64,000 nt of DNA from Prochlorococcus sp. AG-347-E23 (GTDB lineage: Bacteria > Cyanobacteriota > Cyanobacteriia > PCC-6307 > Cyanobiaceae). The notes under the pieces are model-generated. The model saw nothing but the letters and a program-made list of their open reading frames with translations, was not told the DNA's origin and did no database searches. Both the position numbers and the translations under genes were made by a program. Below, one piece after another: positions 32,696 through 44,925 of this stretch. The stretch lies in the NCBI GenBank assembly GCA_003281685.1, contig QCBH01000001.1, positions 1 through 64,000 of the forward strand. Reading direction: 5' to 3'. The number at the start of each line of letters is the position of its first letter. Within the stretch, counting starts at the first letter, position 1.

Positions 32696-33883
32696 ATGGC
32701 TCAGCTAGAGACTAGAACAGAACCAATGGTGGTTAATTTTGGCCCTCACCACCCCTCAATGCATGGGGTTTTAAGGTTAGTTGTAACTCTTGATGGTGAG
32801 AATGTCATTGATTGTGAGCCAGTAATTGGATATTTACATAGGGGAATGGAAAAAATAGCTGAAAATAGGACAAATGTAATGTATGTCCCTTATGTAAGCA
32901 GAATGGATTATGCAGCAGGAATGTTTTATGAAGCTATTGTAGTAAATGCTCCTGAAAGATTAGCTAATATTTCAGTTCCTAAAAGAGCTAGTTACATCAG
33001 AGTTTTAATGCTGGAACTTAATCGTATTGCTAATCATCTTTTATGGCTTGGTCCCTTTTTGGCAGACGTAGGAGCTCAAACTCCATTTTTCTATATTTTT
33101 AGAGAAAGAGAAATGATTTATGATCTTTGGGAAGCTGCTACTGGACAAAGGCTAATAAATAATAATTTCTTTAGGATAGGGGGTGTCGCATGTGATCTTC
33201 CATATGGATGGTTAGAAAAATGTATAGACTTTTGCGATTGGTTCGGTCCTAAGATAGATGAATACGAAAAACTAATCACGAATAATCCAATTTTTAAAAA
33301 AAGAATTGAAGGTCTCGGAACAATACAAAGAGATCAGGCAATTAATTGGTCTTTGTCTGGGCCAATGCTTAGAGCTTCAGGAGTGTCCTGGGATTTAAGG
33401 AAAGTTGATAGTTATGAATGTTATGACGATTTTGATTGGCAAATTGCTTCAGAAAAAGAGGGAGATTGTTATGCAAGATATCGAGTAAGAGTTGAAGAGA
33501 TGAGACAATCACTAAGCATAATTCGCCAAGCCTGCAAAATGATTCCAGGAGGTCCAACAGAAAATTTAGAAGCCCAAAGAATGGCGACTGAAGATAAGAA
33601 GAGTGAAATATTTGGTATTGACTATCAATATGTAGCTAAGAAGGTTGCTCCAACTTTTAAAATTCCTAACGGAGAACTGTATACAAGATTAGAGTCCGGG
33701 AAAGGAGAAATAGGTGTATTTATTCAAGGAAATAATGAAGTTACCCCGTGGAGATTTAAAATCAGAGCAGCTGATTTAAATAATCTGCAAATTTTACCTC
33801 ATATTCTTAAAGGTGCCAAAATCGCTGATATTATGGCAATCCTTGGTTCAATAGATGTCATTATGGGATCTGTTGATAGATAA
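32696..33883 (+). CDS. ndhH: NAD(P)H-quinone oxidoreductase subunit H
   Basis: [35 protein letters not shown]-terminus. Confidence 0.97.
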   Translation: MAQLETRTEPMVVNFGPHHPSMHGVLRLVVTLDGENVIDCEPVIGYLHRGMEKIAENRTNVMYVPYVSRMDYAAGMFYEAIVVNAPERLANISVPKRASYIRVLMLELNRIANHLLWLGPFLADVGAQTPFFYIFREREMIYDLWEAATGQRLINNNFFRIGGVACDLPYGWLEKCIDFCDWFGPKIDEYEKLITNNPIFKKRIEGLGTIQRDQAINWSLSGPMLRASGVSWDLRKVDSYECYDDFDWQIASEKEGDCYARYRVRVEEMRQSLSIIRQACKMIPGGPTENLEAQRMATEDKKSEIFGIDYQYVAKKVAPTFKIPNGELYTRLESGKGEIGVFIQGNNEVTPWRFKIRAADLNNLQILPHILKGAKIADIMAILGSIDVIMGSVDR

Positions 33884-33892
33884 GTTCTTTAA

Positions 33893-34345
<453 letters not shown>

Positions 34346-34348
34346 TTA

Positions 34349-35563
34349 TTATTTCTTAAATTTATAATTTATTTTTTCTGTACTGGTATTTTTGTTTTTA
34401 ACAATCCACTTTTCAGGCTTTTCATGTTTAGGCCAACTTTGTGAAAATTTTTTTAATAAATTTAAAGAAATTTCAATATTTTTATTATTTGTAAGTTCTT
34501 TAAATTCAACAATTACTTTAATTTTATTTCCCCATAATTTGTTAAATACTTTTAAAATATCAAATTTATTAATTGGGATATTTTCTTTCATAATGAAATC
34601 ATTTAATCTAGATTCAATTACATCTGGGTAAACGATTTCTCCTCCTGAATTAAAAGCGTTATCACTTCTTCCAAGAAAGTTTAAATATAAAGAATTATTG
34701 ATTTGATTAATTTCACCTAAATCACCGGTTTGCCACCACCCATTTTTATTTTTGAAGTTTTTAGTTTTTAAAGAGTCTATTATTTCAATTCCAATTCTGG
34801 CTGATTTTATCTCGATTAATCCTTGTGCGTTAATTCTTATTTCTGTATCAGGTAGTATTTCTCCAACATTTTTAAAACCCATTAAGAATTCTTTTGGTTT
34901 TAAACTCGTAACCATTGCTGCTGTTTCAGTTGAGCCGTAACAAGGTGCTAATTTTATTTTTTCTTGTATACATTGTTCTGCAGTTTCTTCTGAGATTGAA
35001 GCTCCACCCACCCAAATTAGATCAAAAATTTTTAGCCAACTAATTCCATCTTTTTGAGCTAAAAGTCTTTGTAATTGGGTAGGTACTAATGACGTAATCA
35101 AGTGTTTTTTGTTTTTTTTAGATTTAATTGTAAAAAGTAAAAGTTCTCGGGTTTTTTTTATCAAATTCGGAGAAATATTAATACAATCACATCCCCAAGT
35201 TTGACTTCTAAAAATTGGCATTAATCCACTTATATGGTTCAGGGGTAAAGTATTTAAAATTAAGCAGTTTTGCAATACAAATCCTTGCTCTTTTAGCCAT
35301 TCACCTGATGTAGCTGCAGATAATTTAAGATTATCTAAATGGTGCAAACATTGTCTCGGTTTTCCAGAACTACCACTACTGTTTAAGATGATTGCTGGCC
35401 CATTTTCTTTAATTGAATCTAATACATCTTTGTCTTCATAAAATTTGTTTTTTACATAAATAATTTTATTCTCTCTAATGTTTTCAATGATTTTCTCTAC
35501 AGATTGAGTTTCGTTATTTTCAACTTCAATAGTATGAATTTTATTTTTCATAGTAGATCCCAT
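34349..35563 (-). CDS. menE: o-succinylbenzoate-CoA ligase (MenE)
   Basis: Acyl-CoA synthetase motifs ILNSSGSSGKPRQ, CYGSTETAAM, WWQTGDLGEI; overlaps menC. Confidence 0.87.
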   Translation of the reverse strand: MGSTMKNKIHTIEVENNETQSVEKIIENIRENKIIYVKNKFYEDKDVLDSIKENGPAIILNSSGSSGKPRQCLHHLDNLKLSAATSGEWLKEQGFVLQNCLILNTLPLNHISGLMPIFRSQTWGCDCINISPNLIKKTRELLLFTIKSKKNKKHLITSLVPTQLQRLLAQKDGISWLKIFDLIWVGGASISEETAEQCIQEKIKLAPCYGSTETAAMVTSLKPKEFLMGFKNVGEILPDTEIRINAQGLIEIKSARIGIEIIDSLKTKNFKNKNGWWQTGDLGEINQINNSLYLNFLGRSDNAFNSGGEIVYPDVIESRLNDFIMKENIPINKFDILKVFNKLWGNKIKVIVEFKELTNNKNIEISLNLLKKFSQSWPKHEKPEKWIVKNKNTSTEKINYKFKK

Positions 35564-36513
35564 ATCTTTTTTGCTTCATTTAAAAATAGAAAAGAATTAG
35601 GGAATTTATTCATTGCTAAACCAGGAACTTTTGGAGTTGGTCCTTGTAATTGGAGAGACGATAAATGATAAAGCCATCTCTTCCCTATACCAGTTTCAAA
35701 TGAGGTACTTATAGATATTAAAGCTTTTTTATTTTCTAATTCTCTTAAAAGCTTAACTGGATTATTTTCTTGAGAAGGCCGTCGAATTTGCCACCCTTTC
35801 CACTTATCAATCAAAGTTGGAAATTTTAAAAGTGATTCGTCTAAGGCTATAGGGATTTTTTTGTTGAGTTCTGTAAGGCCATCAATATCATCAACACAGA
35901 GAGGTTGTTCTAACCAATCTATATTTTTGTTATCCTTCAAAATATCAGCCCATCTATTAGCTATCTCTCTTCCCCAAGAACCATTAGCATCTATTCTTAA
36001 CTTAATATTATTGCCTATTTGGCTTAGAATTTCTTCTAAACTTGCTTCCTCCTCATGGTTATTTTTTATTGCTACTTTCCATTTTATAGTTACTGATTTT
36101 CCAATATTAGATTGTCTTTTTTTAATTTCATTTAGATCTGAAATTATATTTTCAGGATTTAATAGTATGGCTGTTTTATCAATTTCATCAAAGTAATAGT
36201 TTTCTTTAAAAATTATTTTTCCATTTATCTCAGCTAATGCAGAATTTATTGCAGATTGAATGCATGGGTGAAAAATATTTATTTGCTCAGATAAATTAAA
36301 TACCTCTATATACTCAGGGATCATATCTAGTTGTTTCGCACACTTTTTTAAGTCTCCTTTATATAGCGGTGAAACTTCTCCAAACCCAATTTTTTTATCA
36401 TTACTTGTTAATTTAATTATCCAACCCGATTTTGTAAGGTAAGTGGTTTTAGAATTATCTACTTTGGTGGATAACTTAAAGCTATAAGATTTTTTTTTAA
36501 ATATTAAGTTCAT
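35548..36513 (-). CDS. menC: o-succinylbenzoate synthase (MenC)
   Basis: Enolase superfamily motifs IKWKVAIKN, LRIDANGSW, DWLEQPL, ALDES; men context. Confidence 0.87.
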   Translation of the reverse strand: MNLIFKKKSYSFKLSTKVDNSKTTYLTKSGWIIKLTSNDKKIGFGEVSPLYKGDLKKCAKQLDMIPEYIEVFNLSEQINIFHPCIQSAINSALAEINGKIIFKENYYFDEIDKTAILLNPENIISDLNEIKKRQSNIGKSVTIKWKVAIKNNHEEEASLEEILSQIGNNIKLRIDANGSWGREIANRWADILKDNKNIDWLEQPLCVDDIDGLTELNKKIPIALDESLLKFPTLIDKWKGWQIRRPSQENNPVKLLRELENKKALISISTSFETGIGKRWLYHLSSLQLQGPTPKVPGLAMNKFPNSFLFLNEAKKIWDLL

Positions 36514-37427
36514 TTATTCAGTAAGAAATTCAAAATTAATCCTGAGATTAAGCCAACTCCATTAAGAGTCTGAAATTTTATTGCGATGAATTTGCAATTT
36601 TTTATTGCAGAAGGTTTTTTATATGAAGATCCTAATAAATTTATAAGTCTTATAGCTTGAGGAAAACTAATCAAATAAAGGATACAAAATACTGGAATAA
36701 ATCCAGTAATTATTGTGAAAAGTTGAAAAATATATATTGTAAAAATTATCCAAGGCACAAATTTAGAACCTTTTTTTGCCCCTAAACGAACTAAAGGTGA
36801 ATTTTTCCCATGTTTTTTATCTTCAGAAATTTGATGAAAATGTGAACAAAATAATACAAGAGTTGTTGCCAAGGAAGGTCCTGAACCAAGTAATAAAGCA
36901 ACTTTCCAGGGAATATCTTCTATGTAAATATTAGATGGATTTAACGCAATTAAGACCGCAGAATAAGCAAAAGGTCCAAATGCAAGCCAGCATAATGGCT
37001 CTCCTAAGCCTTGATAGCCAAATCTAAAAGGAGGTCCTTGATATAAATATCCTAAGAAGCAGCAAGTTGCCACCAAAATCAAAATGTTTATACTTGTTGA
37101 TACGGAAATAATTGAAATTATTAATAAACCAAAAACTAAAGATGTATATGCAATAAATGAAATTATTTTTTTATTTTTTACAAGATTTACAATTGAATGG
37201 AATTTAAATTCATCGATTCCTGTTTCTGCGTCGAATAAATCATTAGTTAGATTTTCCCAAAGTAATATCAAAATTGCAGCTAAAGTAAATGCAATCAAAT
37301 TATAAATTTTTACTTTTTCATATTGATTTAGAAAAAAAGCCCCTGTTATTAAAACCGGAAGTATGGCAACAGAATAAAGAGGCCATTTTATTGCTTGTTT
37401 CCATAATTTTTTTTTATATTCTTCCAT
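36510..37427 (-). CDS. menA: 1,4-dihydroxy-2-naphthoate phytyltransferase (MenA)
   Basis: UbiA-type prenyltransferase, NLTNDLFDAETGID motif; overlaps menC by 4 nt. Confidence 0.9.
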   Translation of the reverse strand: MEEYKKKLWKQAIKWPLYSVAILPVLITGAFFLNQYEKVKIYNLIAFTLAAILILLWENLTNDLFDAETGIDEFKFHSIVNLVKNKKIISFIAYTSLVFGLLIISIISVSTSINILILVATCCFLGYLYQGPPFRFGYQGLGEPLCWLAFGPFAYSAVLIALNPSNIYIEDIPWKVALLLGSGPSLATTLVLFCSHFHQISEDKKHGKNSPLVRLGAKKGSKFVPWIIFTIYIFQLFTIITGFIPVFCILYLISFPQAIRLINLLGSSYKKPSAIKNCKFIAIKFQTLNGVGLISGLILNFLLNK

Positions 37428-37528
37428 TTTTAATTAACATACAAAATTAGATAATTATTTAATGTAGTTTATAAATTGAGTTACATTTTTTACTTTATTG
37501 CATGATTTTTAGTTATTTTCAATAAGTA

Positions 37529-38941
37529 ATGAAAAATGATTTAAACTTAACAGATTTTTTAAAAGATGTATTTTCCTCTTTCGATAATAAAGTGGAAAAT
37601 TCTGGATTAGTAAGTATTTGTCTTGAGATTCCTTGTATTGATTTATTTCAAGTATATGAATTATTTATAAAAAAATATTCTTTTTCTTCATTTTGGGAGG
37701 AATCAGATGGCATTTCATATATTGCTTTTGAAAAATGTAAATATGTTACTTTGGATGGTCCAAAAAGATTTGAATTAGCAAAAGAGTTTAATTCTGAGAA
37801 TTTTAAAAATTTAATTAACTTAACTAATGAATCTCATAATTCTGCACTTTCAAAAATTATTTATTTATTTTCTTTTTCTGAAAATTTGAATAATAAGAAT
37901 TTATCTTCAGATATCCCAAGTTTGGAAGCTATATTACCAAAAATATTAATTATTAAAAGTAATAAGAATTGCTGGTTAAGAATCAATGGTCATGTTGAAG
38001 ATAAATCATCATTAAGAACATTAATTGAAGAAATATGGACAATAAGAAATCAAGTTATTAATTCTGGCTCAGAATTAATAAAATTATCTGGCTTAAAAAC
38101 TAGTTTTGATTTATCTATTATTGATGATTTCTTACACTCCTTTGAAACTTCTAATGCAAATTTGAAAAAAGTAGTAAATAAAGGAATTCAATTAGTAGAT
38201 AAAGGTATCCTTGAAAAGATAGTTTTAGCAGATAGGATTAAAATAAAACTTAAAAATAAATTAGATTTAGTAGAAATTTTAAAAAGATTAAAAAAGAATC
38301 AACCAAATACATGCAGATACGTTTGGAAAAGGAATAGTAAGGATATTTTGTTTGGAGCATCTCCAGAAAAATTATTTTCCTTTACTAAACCTAATTTAAC
38401 GTTGGAGGCACTTGCTGGCACTATCTCCACTAATTCAAATTTTAAGAAACTTCTTAAAAGTAATAAAGACTTAAAAGAACATAATTATGTAATACAGTAT
38501 TTGATTAAATGTTTAGAAGTTTCAAAAATAAAAAACTTTAAAAAAAGTGATATAAAGGTAAATTCATTTGGAGATATTTCTCATTTGCAGACACTCATTT
38601 TCTCTAAAGTTGAAAATATATGTCCCTTTGAATTGCTTAAAAAATTACATCCATCTCCTGCTGTTTGTGGATATCCAAAAAATGCTGCATTGGATTGGAT
38701 AAACACTCTTGAGTCTTTTCCTAGAGGAAATTATGCTTCTCCAATGGGTTGGGTTGATGCATCAGGAAATGCTTCATTTCTTTTAGCAATAAGAGGAGCT
38801 AGGTATATTGAAGACAATATTGAATTTACTGCCGGTTCAGGTATAGTTTCAGACTCTGTTTTAGAGAAAGAAATAGAAGAGATTAAATTAAAATTTGAAT
38901 CTATAGTAAAACAAATATTTTTCGCTAAAAATCCTAGATAA
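37529..38941 (+). CDS. menF: Isochorismate synthase
   Basis: [74 protein letters not shown]. Confidence 0.9.
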   Translation: MKNDLNLTDFLKDVFSSFDNKVENSGLVSICLEIPCIDLFQVYELFIKKYSFSSFWEESDGISYIAFEKCKYVTLDGPKRFELAKEFNSENFKNLINLTNESHNSALSKIIYLFSFSENLNNKNLSSDIPSLEAILPKILIIKSNKNCWLRINGHVEDKSSLRTLIEEIWTIRNQVINSGSELIKLSGLKTSFDLSIIDDFLHSFETSNANLKKVVNKGIQLVDKGILEKIVLADRIKIKLKNKLDLVEILKRLKKNQPNTCRYVWKRNSKDILFGASPEKLFSFTKPNLTLEALAGTISTNSNFKKLLKSNKDLKEHNYVIQYLIKCLEVSKIKNFKKSDIKVNSFGDISHLQTLIFSKVENICPFELLKKLHPSPAVCGYPKNAALDWINTLESFPRGNYASPMGWVDASGNASFLLAIRGARYIEDNIEFTAGSGIVSDSVLEKEIEEIKLKFESIVKQIFFAKNPR

Positions 38942-39857
38942 TTTCCAGTAATTTTTCAATAACTTCCTCTGAAACATTCTTATTGGATAAATTTTCTATT
39001 TCTCTTAAACCTGTTGGACTGGTTACATTAATCTCGCTAAGCATTCCATTTATTACATCAATACCTACAAAAAATAAACCCTCATCTTTGAAGTGTTGAC
39101 ACAATTCTGAGCAGATACTTTTTTCTTTTTCTGTTAATAATGTTGGTTCAGCCTTTCCTCCCATCGCTAAATTACTCCTAAAATCTCCTCCTTGAGGAAT
39201 CCTATTTATTGATCCAATTGCTTCACCGTTTACGATAATTATTCTTTTATCACCATCTATGACTTCAGGAATAAATTTTTGCATCATAACGGGTAATTCT
39301 TCTTGAGAAGTAATTAATTCAATGATTGATTTAATACCAGGAGAATTTTTATTTATCCTTATAACACCTTGTCCACCTTTTCCTCCAAGAGGTTTTATGA
39401 CTACTTCATTATTTATATTTGCAAAATTAATAAGATCTTTTACCTTACTCGCAACTATTGTAGGTGCCATTAAGTGGCTGTATCTCAAAGCACCTAGCTT
39501 TTCATTCCATGCTCTTAACGATGAGGGTTTGTTGATTACTTTTACTCCTTTTCTTTCGGCAACTTCTAAAAGGTGGGTTGCATATAAATAAGCCTCATCT
39601 ACAGGAGGATCTTTTCTCATCCAAATGCAATTAAATTCGGCGAGAGGTATGCAATCATTATCTTTGAAAGAAATCCACGGATTTACTTCAACTTTTACGG
39701 AAGATGCCCATACTTCATCACCTCTAGCTTCAAGGTCTTGAGGAGTACAACTCCAAATTTCAATATTTTTTTTTGATGATGCTTGCATTAAAGCAGCAGA
39801 TGAATCTTTTAAAGGATTTATATTTTTTATTGGATCTATTACGAATAGAAATTTCAT
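38934..39857 (-). CDS. gshB: Glutathione synthetase
   Basis: [62 protein letters not shown]. Confidence 0.96.
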   Translation of the reverse strand: MKFLFVIDPIKNINPLKDSSAALMQASSKKNIEIWSCTPQDLEARGDEVWASSVKVEVNPWISFKDNDCIPLAEFNCIWMRKDPPVDEAYLYATHLLEVAERKGVKVINKPSSLRAWNEKLGALRYSHLMAPTIVASKVKDLINFANINNEVVIKPLGGKGGQGVIRINKNSPGIKSIIELITSQEELPVMMQKFIPEVIDGDKRIIIVNGEAIGSINRIPQGGDFRSNLAMGGKAEPTLLTEKEKSICSELCQHFKDEGLFFVGIDVINGMLSEINVTSPTGLREIENLSNKNVSEEVIEKLLEII

Positions 39858-39862
39858 AAGAT

Positions 39863-40117
39863 CTAGTTTAATAATGCGTCTAATTTATTTTCATTTTCTA
39901 ATGTGTAGAGATCATCGCAGCCTCCGATACCCTCATTATCTATAAATATTTGTGGCAATGTTCTTCTACCATCAGCTCTTTCAATCATCAATGCTCTGGC
40001 ATCTTCGTCGCCATCTATTTTATATTCTGTAAAATTTACATTTTTTTTCTTGAGTAGTGATTTCGCTCGAATACAGAATGGGCAATATTGCCAAGTATAA
40101 ATTTCAACTTTAGACAT
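39863..40117 (-). CDS. grxC: Glutaredoxin 3
   Basis: [16 protein letters not shown] active site, [20 protein letters not shown]. Confidence 0.94.
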   Translation of the reverse strand: MSKVEIYTWQYCPFCIRAKSLLKKKNVNFTEYKIDGDEDARALMIERADGRRTLPQIFIDNEGIGGCDDLYTLENENKLDALLN

Positions 40118-40192
40118 TTTTTAAAATAACACTTAGTTTATACTATTAAACAAAAGTGCTTGTTAGATTATAAATAACGATTAAATTCTATT

Positions 40193-41315
40193 TTGATAGA
40201 TATTACAGATTTCAAAAAAGATCTTTCGGAACTAACAGAGCGCCTGGGTAATGCTCAGGATTGTCTTTGACGTTCCAAGATTAAAAGCGAAAAGGAAAGA
40301 GTTAGAGCAAATTTCTGCTCAGCCTGAATTTTGGGAAAATCAAGAAGCAGCTAAAAAGCAAATGCTAATCCTTGATGATGTCAAAGCACAACTCGAATTG
40401 TTAGATAAATGGAAAACTTTTATTTCTGATGCCAATGCCTCTCTCGAACTTTATTCTTTAGAACCAGAAGAGGAAATGATTTTGGAATCCCAGCATGGAT
40501 TAAAGAAATTAAGAGATAATTTAGATAAATGGGAATTTGAAAGATTGTTATGTGGTGAATACGATAAGGAAGGAGCAGTAGTTTCTATTAATGCAGGAGC
40601 GGGTGGAACAGATGCGCAGGATTGGGTAGAAATATTATTGAGAATGTATTCAAGATGGGCTGATAATAATCAAATGAGCCTTATTATCAATGAATTATCT
40701 CAAGGAGAAGAAGCAGGTATTAAAAGTGTAACGTTTGAAATTGATGGAAAATATGCATACGGCTATCTGCAACATGAAAAAGGAACTCATAGATTAGTAA
40801 GAATTTCTCCTTTTAATGCTAACGGCAAAAGACAAACCAGCTTTGCTGGGGTAGAGGTTATGCCAAAATTAGATGATAATATTTCACTTGATATACCTGA
40901 AAAAGATTTAGAAATTACAACGAGTAGATCCGGTGGAGCGGGAGGACAAAATGTTAATAAAGTAGAAACAGCAGTAAGAATTGTTCATTTGCCCTCAGGG
41001 ATTTCAGTAAGATGCACCCAAGAAAGATCTCAATTACAAAATAAAGAAAAAGCTATGTTACTTCTAAAGTCTAAACTATTAGTGATTGCTAAAGAACAAC
41101 GAGCTGCAGAAGTCGCTGATATTAAAGGTGATATTGTGGAAGCTGCATGGGGCAATCAAATAAGAAATTATGTTTTCCATCCCTATCAAATGGTAAAAGA
41201 TCTTAGGACTATGCAGGAGACTAACGAGTTAGATAGTGTTTTAGATGGTGGACTTGAACCATTCATACATGAATTATTACGTATGAATATTTCTTCTAAC
41301 GAATCTATTGAATAA
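40193..41315 (+). CDS. prfB: Peptide chain release factor 2, programmed +1 frameshift at CUU-UGA-C
   Basis: Zero-frame TTG at 40193 gives 25 codons (..[15 protein letters not shown]) then UGA at 40268-40270; +1 frame continues [14 protein letters not shown]... to 41315; GGQ motif [13 protein letters not shown]. Confidence 0.93.
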
Positions 41316-41318
41316 CTA

Positions 41319-41501
41319 ATGGAAAATAAAAACGAAATTTTAGAAAAAAAAGTTGCTCCTCCAAGCTTTATAAAGCTTGCTATGAGAAATATGGTAAGGA
41401 AAGGTTCAAAGAGTATTTCTCATTTTTCAATAACCTTCCTAGTTTTAATTGGGATATTAATACTTGTGGCCACTATAGGTAAGCCCAATATTCCTGTTTA
41501 A
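41319..41501 (+). CDS. DUF3285-like small membrane protein
   Basis: 60 aa; PPSFIKLAMRNMVRKGSKSISHFSITFLVLIGILILVA with one TM. Confidence 0.75.
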   Translation: MENKNEILEKKVAPPSFIKLAMRNMVRKGSKSISHFSITFLVLIGILILVATIGKPNIPV

Positions 41502-41507
41502 GAATTT

Positions 41508-42047
41508 ATGAAAGAAAAAATTATTTCTAAAATAAATTTAGATTTGGTTTTTCAATGTAATGATTTTTCTCAATTCTCAAATCAGTTAAAAGATACTAAA
41601 AATAAGCTTATTTTTGAATCTATTTTTTGGGAGAAAGTTTTTTTATCTTGGATAAATACAATATTAAAAAAAGAAGATTATGAATTGCCAAATTATATTT
41701 TTGAAAAAAAATATTTTTCATTAGGCTTACAGATAATATCTAATCAAGAAATTGCTTCTTTGAATAAGAAGTGGATGAAAAAAAATGGACCAACTGATGT
41801 TCTATCTTTTCCAATTATTTCTGATGAATCTTTAAATAATTTAGATCACATAGAGTTGGGAGATATATTTATATCATTAGATATGGCACTTGAGCAATCT
41901 TATGAATATAAACATTCAATCTATAAAGAGATGGTCTGGTTGGCTAGTCATGGATTTTTACATCTTTTGGGATGGGAACATAATAATGAGCATGATTTAG
42001 AAAATATGTTAAATTTTCAAGAATATTTAATTACGCGATTAGATTAA
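41508..42047 (+). CDS. ybeY: Endoribonuclease YbeY
   Basis: [10 protein letters not shown] and [16 protein letters not shown] metal-binding motif. Confidence 0.93.
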   Translation: MKEKIISKINLDLVFQCNDFSQFSNQLKDTKNKLIFESIFWEKVFLSWINTILKKEDYELPNYIFEKKYFSLGLQIISNQEIASLNKKWMKKNGPTDVLSFPIISDESLNNLDHIELGDIFISLDMALEQSYEYKHSIYKEMVWLASHGFLHLLGWEHNNEHDLENMLNFQEYLITRLD

Positions 42048-42053
42048 AAATCA

Positions 42054-42464
42054 ATGGGAAAAAAAATAAACTATTTAGAAAATAGAAAAGAGTCATACAA
42101 AACTTCTAGTCATTTACTTATAAGTTTTAAGTATGCTTTCAGTGGAATTAGTTACGTATTAAAAACTTCAAGAAATTTTAAAATTCAATTAATCTTTGCA
42201 GTTACAAGTTTAATAATTGGTTTTTTACTCAAAATTAGTCAGAGTAATTATGTAATATTGATTGCAACAATTATGTCTGTTTTAATATTAGAAATATTAA
42301 ACACATCTATTGAATCAATAGTTGATTTAGTAGTAAAAAAAGAATTTAGTAGTTTGGCTAAAATTTCAAAAGATACTTCTGCAGGAGCAGTATTATTAGC
42401 TTCCATTAATTCTGTTATTATTGCTTTATATATCTTTGTTCCTAAAATAAAGTTTTTATTTTAA
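42054..42464 (+). CDS. dgkA: Diacylglycerol kinase family protein
   Basis: ILEILNTSIESIVDLV...KDTSAGAVLLASI motifs. Confidence 0.9.
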   Translation: MGKKINYLENRKESYKTSSHLLISFKYAFSGISYVLKTSRNFKIQLIFAVTSLIIGFLLKISQSNYVILIATIMSVLILEILNTSIESIVDLVVKKEFSSLAKISKDTSAGAVLLASINSVIIALYIFVPKIKFLF

Positions 42465-42476
42465 ATCAATATAAAT

Positions 42477-43073
42477 ATGTTTCTTGTTATTGATAATTAC
42501 GATAGTTTTACTTATAACCTTGTTCAATATTTAGGAGAACTTTCAGTTGAGCATGAAATAACTAAAGAATTAATAGTTAAGAGAAATGATGAAATTACTT
42601 TAGAAGAAATTATCAAACTAAATCCTAGTGGCATACTATTATCTCCAGGTCCAGGTAATCCAGATCAATCTGGAATTTGTCTGCCAATACTAAAAAAATT
42701 ATCTAAAAATATTCCGACATTGGGAGTTTGTTTAGGTCATCAAGCTTTGGCTCAAGCTTTTGGAGGTAAGGTAATAGTTGGTAAAGAACTTATGCATGGT
42801 AAGACATCCAAAATATTTCATAATCAAAAAGGATTGTTTAAAGATATCGAGACTCCATTTGTGGCGACTAGATATCATAGTCTTATAGTTGATTCAAGTT
42901 CTTTACCATCTTGTTTCGATATAACTGCGACTTTGGAAGACTCAACTATTATGGCTATCTCTCACAAAGAATATAAACATTTACATGGGGTACAGTTTCA
43001 TCCTGAAAGTGTGTTGACGCAATTTGGTCATAAATTAATTAGTAATTTTCTAAAAATGGCTGAACAAAAGTAA
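42477..43073 (+). CDS. trpG: Anthranilate / aminodeoxychorismate synthase glutamine amidotransferase
   Basis: NYDSFTYNLVQYLGEL, LSPGPGNP, GVCLGHQA, GVQFHPES. Confidence 0.92.
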   Translation: MFLVIDNYDSFTYNLVQYLGELSVEHEITKELIVKRNDEITLEEIIKLNPSGILLSPGPGNPDQSGICLPILKKLSKNIPTLGVCLGHQALAQAFGGKVIVGKELMHGKTSKIFHNQKGLFKDIETPFVATRYHSLIVDSSSLPSCFDITATLEDSTIMAISHKEYKHLHGVQFHPESVLTQFGHKLISNFLKMAEQK

Positions 43074-43093
43074 AATAAAGAAAAATTAATATT

Positions 43094-43819
43094 ATGGTTT
43101 TTCAAATTAAAAACTTTTTATTTTTGATATTATTCACCTCCTTTCTACCTGCCTCATTAATGGCAAGGAATTTGGCAATAAAAAGTTTGGGACATAGTAG
43201 TTTTTTAATTAATAGTGCAGATAAATCTATTCTTATAAATCCCTTTAAAGCAATAGGTTGTGCAATTAATTTAAAGGAGCCAAAAGAAGTTAACGTAGAT
43301 TTTATTTTAGCTAGTTCTAGGCTTCCAGATGAAGGACATAACCCTAATGATCAATTAATGTTTGTTGATCCAGGAATCTATCAATTTGAGGATATTTTAA
43401 TAAATGGAATTTCTGTACCACATGACAGAGTAGATGGAAGAAGATTTGGGATGGCAACAGTTTGGAGTTGGGAGCAGAATGATCTTAAAATTGTTCATAT
43501 GGGAGGAGCTGCTGGTGATATTGATATAAATAGTCAAATTATTTTGTCTCGTCCAGATATCTTATTTATTTCAATTGGAGGAGGAATAAAATCTTACAAT
43601 GGTAAAGAAGCCTCAAGAATAGTGAAGATCTTAAAACCTAATGTAGTTATTCCTGTTCACTTTGAACGTGGCAAACAAACTAATAAAGAATGTGATTTCT
43701 CAAATGCTGATTTATTTATCGAAAATATGCAAGATTATAAAGTAAAATATGTTGGAAAAAATTTTCAAATAAAACCTAAAAGAATCGATCAAAATATAAT
43801 TTATATTTTCAGTAATTAA
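43094..43819 (+). CDS. Metallo-beta-lactamase-fold hydrolase, UlaG-like, with N-terminal hydrophobic segment
   Basis: LAIKSLGHSSFLINSADKSILINPF; DILFISIGGG...VVIPVHFERG. Confidence 0.8.
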   Translation: MVFQIKNFLFLILFTSFLPASLMARNLAIKSLGHSSFLINSADKSILINPFKAIGCAINLKEPKEVNVDFILASSRLPDEGHNPNDQLMFVDPGIYQFEDILINGISVPHDRVDGRRFGMATVWSWEQNDLKIVHMGGAAGDIDINSQIILSRPDILFISIGGGIKSYNGKEASRIVKILKPNVVIPVHFERGKQTNKECDFSNADLFIENMQDYKVKYVGKNFQIKPKRIDQNIIYIFSN

Positions 43820-44925
43820 TCTATTAAATCTAAGATCTTGTAATTTTCCCAGAAAAAAATCATTTGTTCTTTAGTTCCAATACTAACCCTTATTGAATTT
43901 CCAATATCTTTTTTGTTTTCCATACTTCTAATAAGAATACCTTTTTCTCTCATCTGTTGTATTAAGATTTTAGGATCTTTTTTTGGCCAAATTAAGAAAT
44001 AATTCCCTCCACTAAAGTGAGTTCTGATTTTTGTTGATTTAAATTTGTTTAAAATCCATTCCCTCGCCTTTTTTACTTCTAAAACATAATTATCAATATA
44101 TGTTATATCTTTAAGTGCTGCTAATGCTGCTGTTATAGCAAAGCTATTTACATCATATGGTCCTGTAACTTTATTAATGTACTGAATTAAACTTTTATTA
44201 CCAAAAGTAAAACCTATTCTTAAACCAGCTAAACCTGCAGTTTTTGAAAGAGATTGGATTATTAGTATATTTTTATTTTTTTCAAAATCTATCGATTCAA
44301 GAAGACTATCTCCATTAAATTTTTCATATAGTTCATCAACTATTATTAATGAATCGTAATTGATATTAGCTAAGTTAATTATTTCTTGAGAGCTTAGAAC
44401 CGTTCCTGTTGGATTATTTGGATTGCAAATAAATATTAACTTTGGATTATGATTTATTATTTTTTCCCTAAATTCTTCGATGGGGAATAGAAATTTTTCT
44501 CCAATGTAAGAACAACATATTTTTTTCATTCCTCGCATTTCTGCACAAGGAGAATAGTAACCAAAAGTTGGATTTGTGGTTAGAAATTTTTGATCTTTTT
44601 CTCCAAAGCAATTGAAAATTGCATTTATTGCTGCATCTGCTCCATTGAAAATCCCGATTTCATCATTACCAAATTTTCTTGAATCAAGATAGTTATCACA
44701 TAAAAACTTTTTTAAAAAATTATATTCTGGATAAATTGAAATCTCATCTAATTTTATCGCTTGTAATGCCTCTAAAACCTTAGGACTCGGACCTAAAGTA
44801 TTTTCATTAAAGTCTAAGCGGAGTAAATTTCTTCTATTTTCTAAAGGTGCAGAGTAAGACTGCATATTTATTATTTCTTCTCTTGGTTTTGGGAAAAGAT
44901 TCTTTAATGGATCAAAATCATTCAT
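43816..44925 (-). CDS. hisC: Histidinol-phosphate aminotransferase-like class I/II aminotransferase
   Basis: RLDFNENTLGPSPKV, NPNNPTGTVLS, VDELYEKF, SLSKTAGLAGLRIGF. Confidence 0.82.
   Translation of the reverse strand: MNDFDPLKNLFPKPREEIINMQSYSAPLENRRNLLRLDFNENTLGPSPKVLEALQAIKLDEISIYPEYNFLKKFLCDNYLDSRKFGNDEIGIFNGADAAINAIFNCFGEKDQKFLTTNPTFGYYSPCAEMRGMKKICCSYIGEKFLFPIEEFREKIINHNPKLIFICNPNNPTGTVLSSQEIINLANINYDSLIIVDELYEKFNGDSLLESIDFEKNKNILIIQSLSKTAGLAGLRIGFTFGNKSLIQYINKVTGPYDVNSFAITAALAALKDITYIDNYVLEVKKAREWILNKFKSTKIRTHFSGGNYFLIWPKKDPKILIQQMREKGILIRSMENKKDIGNSIRVSIGTKEQMIFFWENYKILDLID

Noticed and set aside
36861-37305. Hydrophobic antisense ORFs opposite menA/menC (e.g. 37084-37305)
   Set aside because: Antisense translation of membrane/AT-rich codons; no start signals or domain.
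39322-39591. 89-aa plus-strand ORF antisense to gshB
   Set aside because: Shadow ORF over conserved ATP-grasp codons.
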